DNA from: Branchipolynoe longqiensis
Taxonomy: Eukaryota; Annelida; Polychaeta; Phyllodocida; Polynoidae
Assembly (NCBI GenBank): GCA_030323885.1
Contig: CM059191.1
Span: 101,852,292-101,916,291, forward strand
Direction: 5' to 3'
DNA length: 64,000 nucleotides
The notes beneath the pieces are model-generated. The model was not told the origin of the DNA. It did no database searches and worked only from the letters and a program-made list of their open reading frames with translations. Below, piece by piece: positions 62,022-64,000 of this stretch. Position 1 is the first letter of the stretch; the number at the start of each line of letters is the position of its first letter. Made by a program: the position numbers and the translations under genes.

Positions 62022-62460
62022 TGTCCCCGGCATTCCTCGCGTGTGCGGGCGTCCCACTCACCCCACGTGACGTCACCCCCCTCCTCCGCGCGGCCCTTCG
62101 CGAGGCCGGCGTCTCCGGAGCCGATGCCTACACCCTACACGGCCTCCGCAGGGGGGCGGCGCAGGCCTGCGCTTCGAGGGGGATGGACCTCTCCGTGATA
62201 CTGGCACAATGAACCTGGGAGTCCGAGGCAGTACATACGTACGTCCCGAAGATCGCGGCCTCCGACGCCCCGAGAGCCTTGGCCTTATGTTTTGGGTCGG
62301 CTCCCGGGCCTACCTCCTCCCAGAGGGCTCCTTCTCCCTCCGCAGACCTGGACCAGGTGGATTGATCCCTGGACACTATCACCCACGAACTGATAACCTT
62401 GTGTCATTATCTGTTTTACTGTAATAAACCCCCTTTTCTCCCACCTCCGTCTCGGTCTTC
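62022..62460 (+). pseudogene. Ngaro-2-family recombinase C-terminus and terminal repeat
   Basis: The reading LTPRDVTPLLRAALREAGV then YTLHGLRRGAAQACASRGM matches the Ngaro-2 recombinase, here with the Arg pair kept. A TGA interrupts after SVILAQ (62210), followed by TWESEAVHTYVPK. AATAAACCCCCTTTTCTCCC at 62425 parallels unit B of Ngaro-2 and ends near 62470. The 5' rest of the element is absent. Confidence 0.65.
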
Positions 62461-62629
62461 CTTTGTCCGGATCGTCTATCTGTCCTGATATGACCTTACA
62501 CAGTACTAGGACGTAAAACCCTAATAAAGAACCATCAATGTGGCTATATAAGGAGTGTAAAACAAGAGATGTCGGTTAAAATAACGCGGATTGCAACAAA
62601 CAGGTCCCAATGTTCCCTTTTTTTAGACC

Positions 62630-63117
62630 CTATTTTGCAGTTTCCGCGGCACACCAGTTTGCGAGGGACACATACATTCAAATGCATTGTCCAGATCGGC
62701 AGCAAATCTTCATACAGAAAAAGTCAAATATCTCTCAAACTACACCACCTAGAAGCAACCCACTTAGAACACATATAGAAAACATATTCAATGAATAGAT
62801 TATATTAAATTTATAAGGTTAGGCTTCTGCACTTCTATTCATTTTGAATAAAACTAATGTTTTGCAATGCGCATACCGTCAAAGTCAAGGCATTGTCAAT
62901 GGTCGTGAGCAATCTTCATGCAGAAAATACAGAAAAAGTGAAATATCTCTAAAACCACACCACCTAGAAACAAATCGCTTGGTACACATATTGAAAACAT
63001 CTTTACCAAAAACATATTAAATTTATAAGGTTAGTGATGATGCTGTTCGATTTTGATGCATGCACAGAAGCAATGTGTCCCTCGCAAACTGGTGTGCCAC
63101 GGAAACTGCAACACCGG
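62630..63117. mobile_element. MITE with ~40-bp inverted ends, variant 2
   Basis: Left TTTGCAGTTTCCGCGGCACA then CCAGTTTGCGAGGGACACA; right inverted TGTGTCCCTCGCAAACTGGT then GTGCCACGGAAACTGCAACA, two mismatches. The interior duplicates AAGGCATTGTCAATGG-type sequence and ATTAAATTTATAAGGTTAG blocks as in 44122-44631, but the inner half of the inverted repeats is unrelated to that copy. Confidence 0.8.
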
Positions 63118-63387
63118 CCAAATCAGGTTCGGTTTTTAGTTAGTTGTTCATGTAGTGCAGGAACAGTTTAGTTTGAATAGCGAGAATTTTGTCTTTGCGC
63201 GCCGTATCTATTAATACTATTCCACAACACTAAGCACAACAGAGTCTGGCCGGGTTACGTTGGCCCCCAGCACAATTATAGTGCTGGTGCAGAGGTAATT
63301 GGGTTAAGCCCTCTGTACAAGTAGTTTCTCAGTCATTAAAAAAAGTACCTTTAAAGCAAACAAAAACAAATAATGCAGTCTATTCAT
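63118..63387. other. No gene seen
   Basis: Unremarkable flank; GTCTGGCCGGGTTACGTTGG near 63246 but no recognised feature. Confidence 0.45.
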
Positions 63388-63710
63388 TCTCTGTGGCGGA
63401 GTGGTTAGAGTGTCTGACTTTTTTCTAGGTCAGACTCCTAATCTGAGGGTCGGCGGTTCGATTCCCAGTGCTCCCAGCTCTGCCAATTTGGATTTCCACC
63501 GCTGTGTATAACTTACAGCGTCATCAAAGGCCGGTTGCTCTCATAGCATGTCTATGTGGTGTGGGAGGTTAAAAATCCCTTGGGTCGGTAAAACTGTAGG
63601 CTCGGGCTTTCTATCGACCAGCAGTGGAGAGGGGAAGACCAGTCCTCTGTGACTGGGATTTCCCCTGCTTGGGACAACTAATGTACAACCAACAAAAAAA
63701 GACAACAAAA
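63388..63710 (+). mobile_element. tRNA-derived SINE, family 1, copy 4 (full length)
   Basis: TCTCTGTGGCGGAGTGGTTA head, GGCGGTTCGATTCCCAG box B, GCTGTGTATAACTTACAGCG body, CTTTCTATCGACCAGCAGTG 3' part, A-rich tail CAACAAAAAAAGACAACAAA. Confidence 0.85.
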
Positions 63711-64000
63711 AAGAGAGAGACAAATAAGTGTTCACACTTCCTGTGTACCATTTGCTATATCGCTATATCGCTATATTATTATTGCATTGAGTGACTTGAA
63801 ATGAGTGAGTCTTACCCCCCAGCAACATTTGAGGTCCAGGGTTCCGTTGTGAATATGAATACCTTTGCTACCATAACTGGCCTAACCCAGAATACATATT
63901 CCCTCTCCGTTATTTTATATTCATATAATCCATAGTATTTCAGGGAAGGAGGAGGGAGGGGATATGGGGGGCAGGCTTATTCCGAGTGGTGACATCATTC
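63711..64000. other. No gene seen at window end
   Basis: CTATATCG repeated three times at 63751-63775 and a remnant of a CCCCAGCAACATTTGAGGTC repeat near 63816. No coding feature. Confidence 0.5.

Overview
The window is eukaryotic nuclear DNA made almost entirely of transposable elements and satellites. No spliced host gene, rRNA, functional tRNA, CRISPR array or bacterial operon can be seen. A lophotrochozoan, probably a mollusc, is suggested (moderate confidence). The grounds are a SINE at 43.4-43.7 kb of a type I associate with molluscs, many tRNA-derived SINE copies, abundant tyrosine-recombinase (YR) retroelements of the DIRS and Ngaro groups, and an I/Nimb-like LINE with an RNase H domain. 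No database could be searched.

Layout. 0-5.2 kb: non-coding, with diverged duplications, a minisatellite and two copies of an LTR-like repeat. 5.2-7.5 kb (minus): the only good candidate for a non-transposon gene, one 765-codon open frame for a low-complexity orphan protein. 7.7-10.1 kb: several MITEs (one nested in another) and a SINE. 10.4-30.1 kb: a stack of nested elements. A Ngaro-like element (Ngaro-1) is split inside its terminal repeat by a nearly complete DIRS element (DIRS-1). The remains of a second DIRS element (DIRS-2) follow, interrupted by a TTAA-flanked MITE carrying a large TG/TCTG minisatellite, by a PIF/Harbinger transposon that itself holds a LINE, and by a GC-rich Ngaro-like element (Ngaro-2). 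30.1-36.5 kb: MITEs, a TGACTGACAGCAG-type satellite, a CAGGG-ended MITE, a truncated LINE and a Ngaro RNase H remnant. 36.5-40.1 kb (minus): a LINE with an uninterrupted endonuclease-RT frame and a poly(A) tail. 40.6-42.7 kb: a satellite holding the 3' end of a third Ngaro-like copy. 42.7-46.8 kb: SINEs, an unusual MITE and a fold-back. 47.1-52.4 kb: a complete Gypsy-type element with 118-bp LTRs and a 5-bp target duplication. 52.7-53.6 kb: a satellite with a MITE insertion. 54-64 kb: dispersed repeats, a third LTR-like copy, a decayed I/Nimb-like LINE (ORF2 on minus, ORF1 of the same family on plus), a Ngaro fragment, a MITE and a SINE.

How the parts work together. Autonomous families supply RT/YR, RT/endonuclease, DDE transposase or integrase, while SINEs and MITEs depend on such enzymes. 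Most coding regions are broken. The most intact are the DIRS-1 Gag and recombinase frames, the minus-strand LINE at 37.2-40.1 kb, the Gypsy element (one stop in pol) and the orphan gene. Names such as Ngaro-1 or DIRS-2 are local labels used only here.
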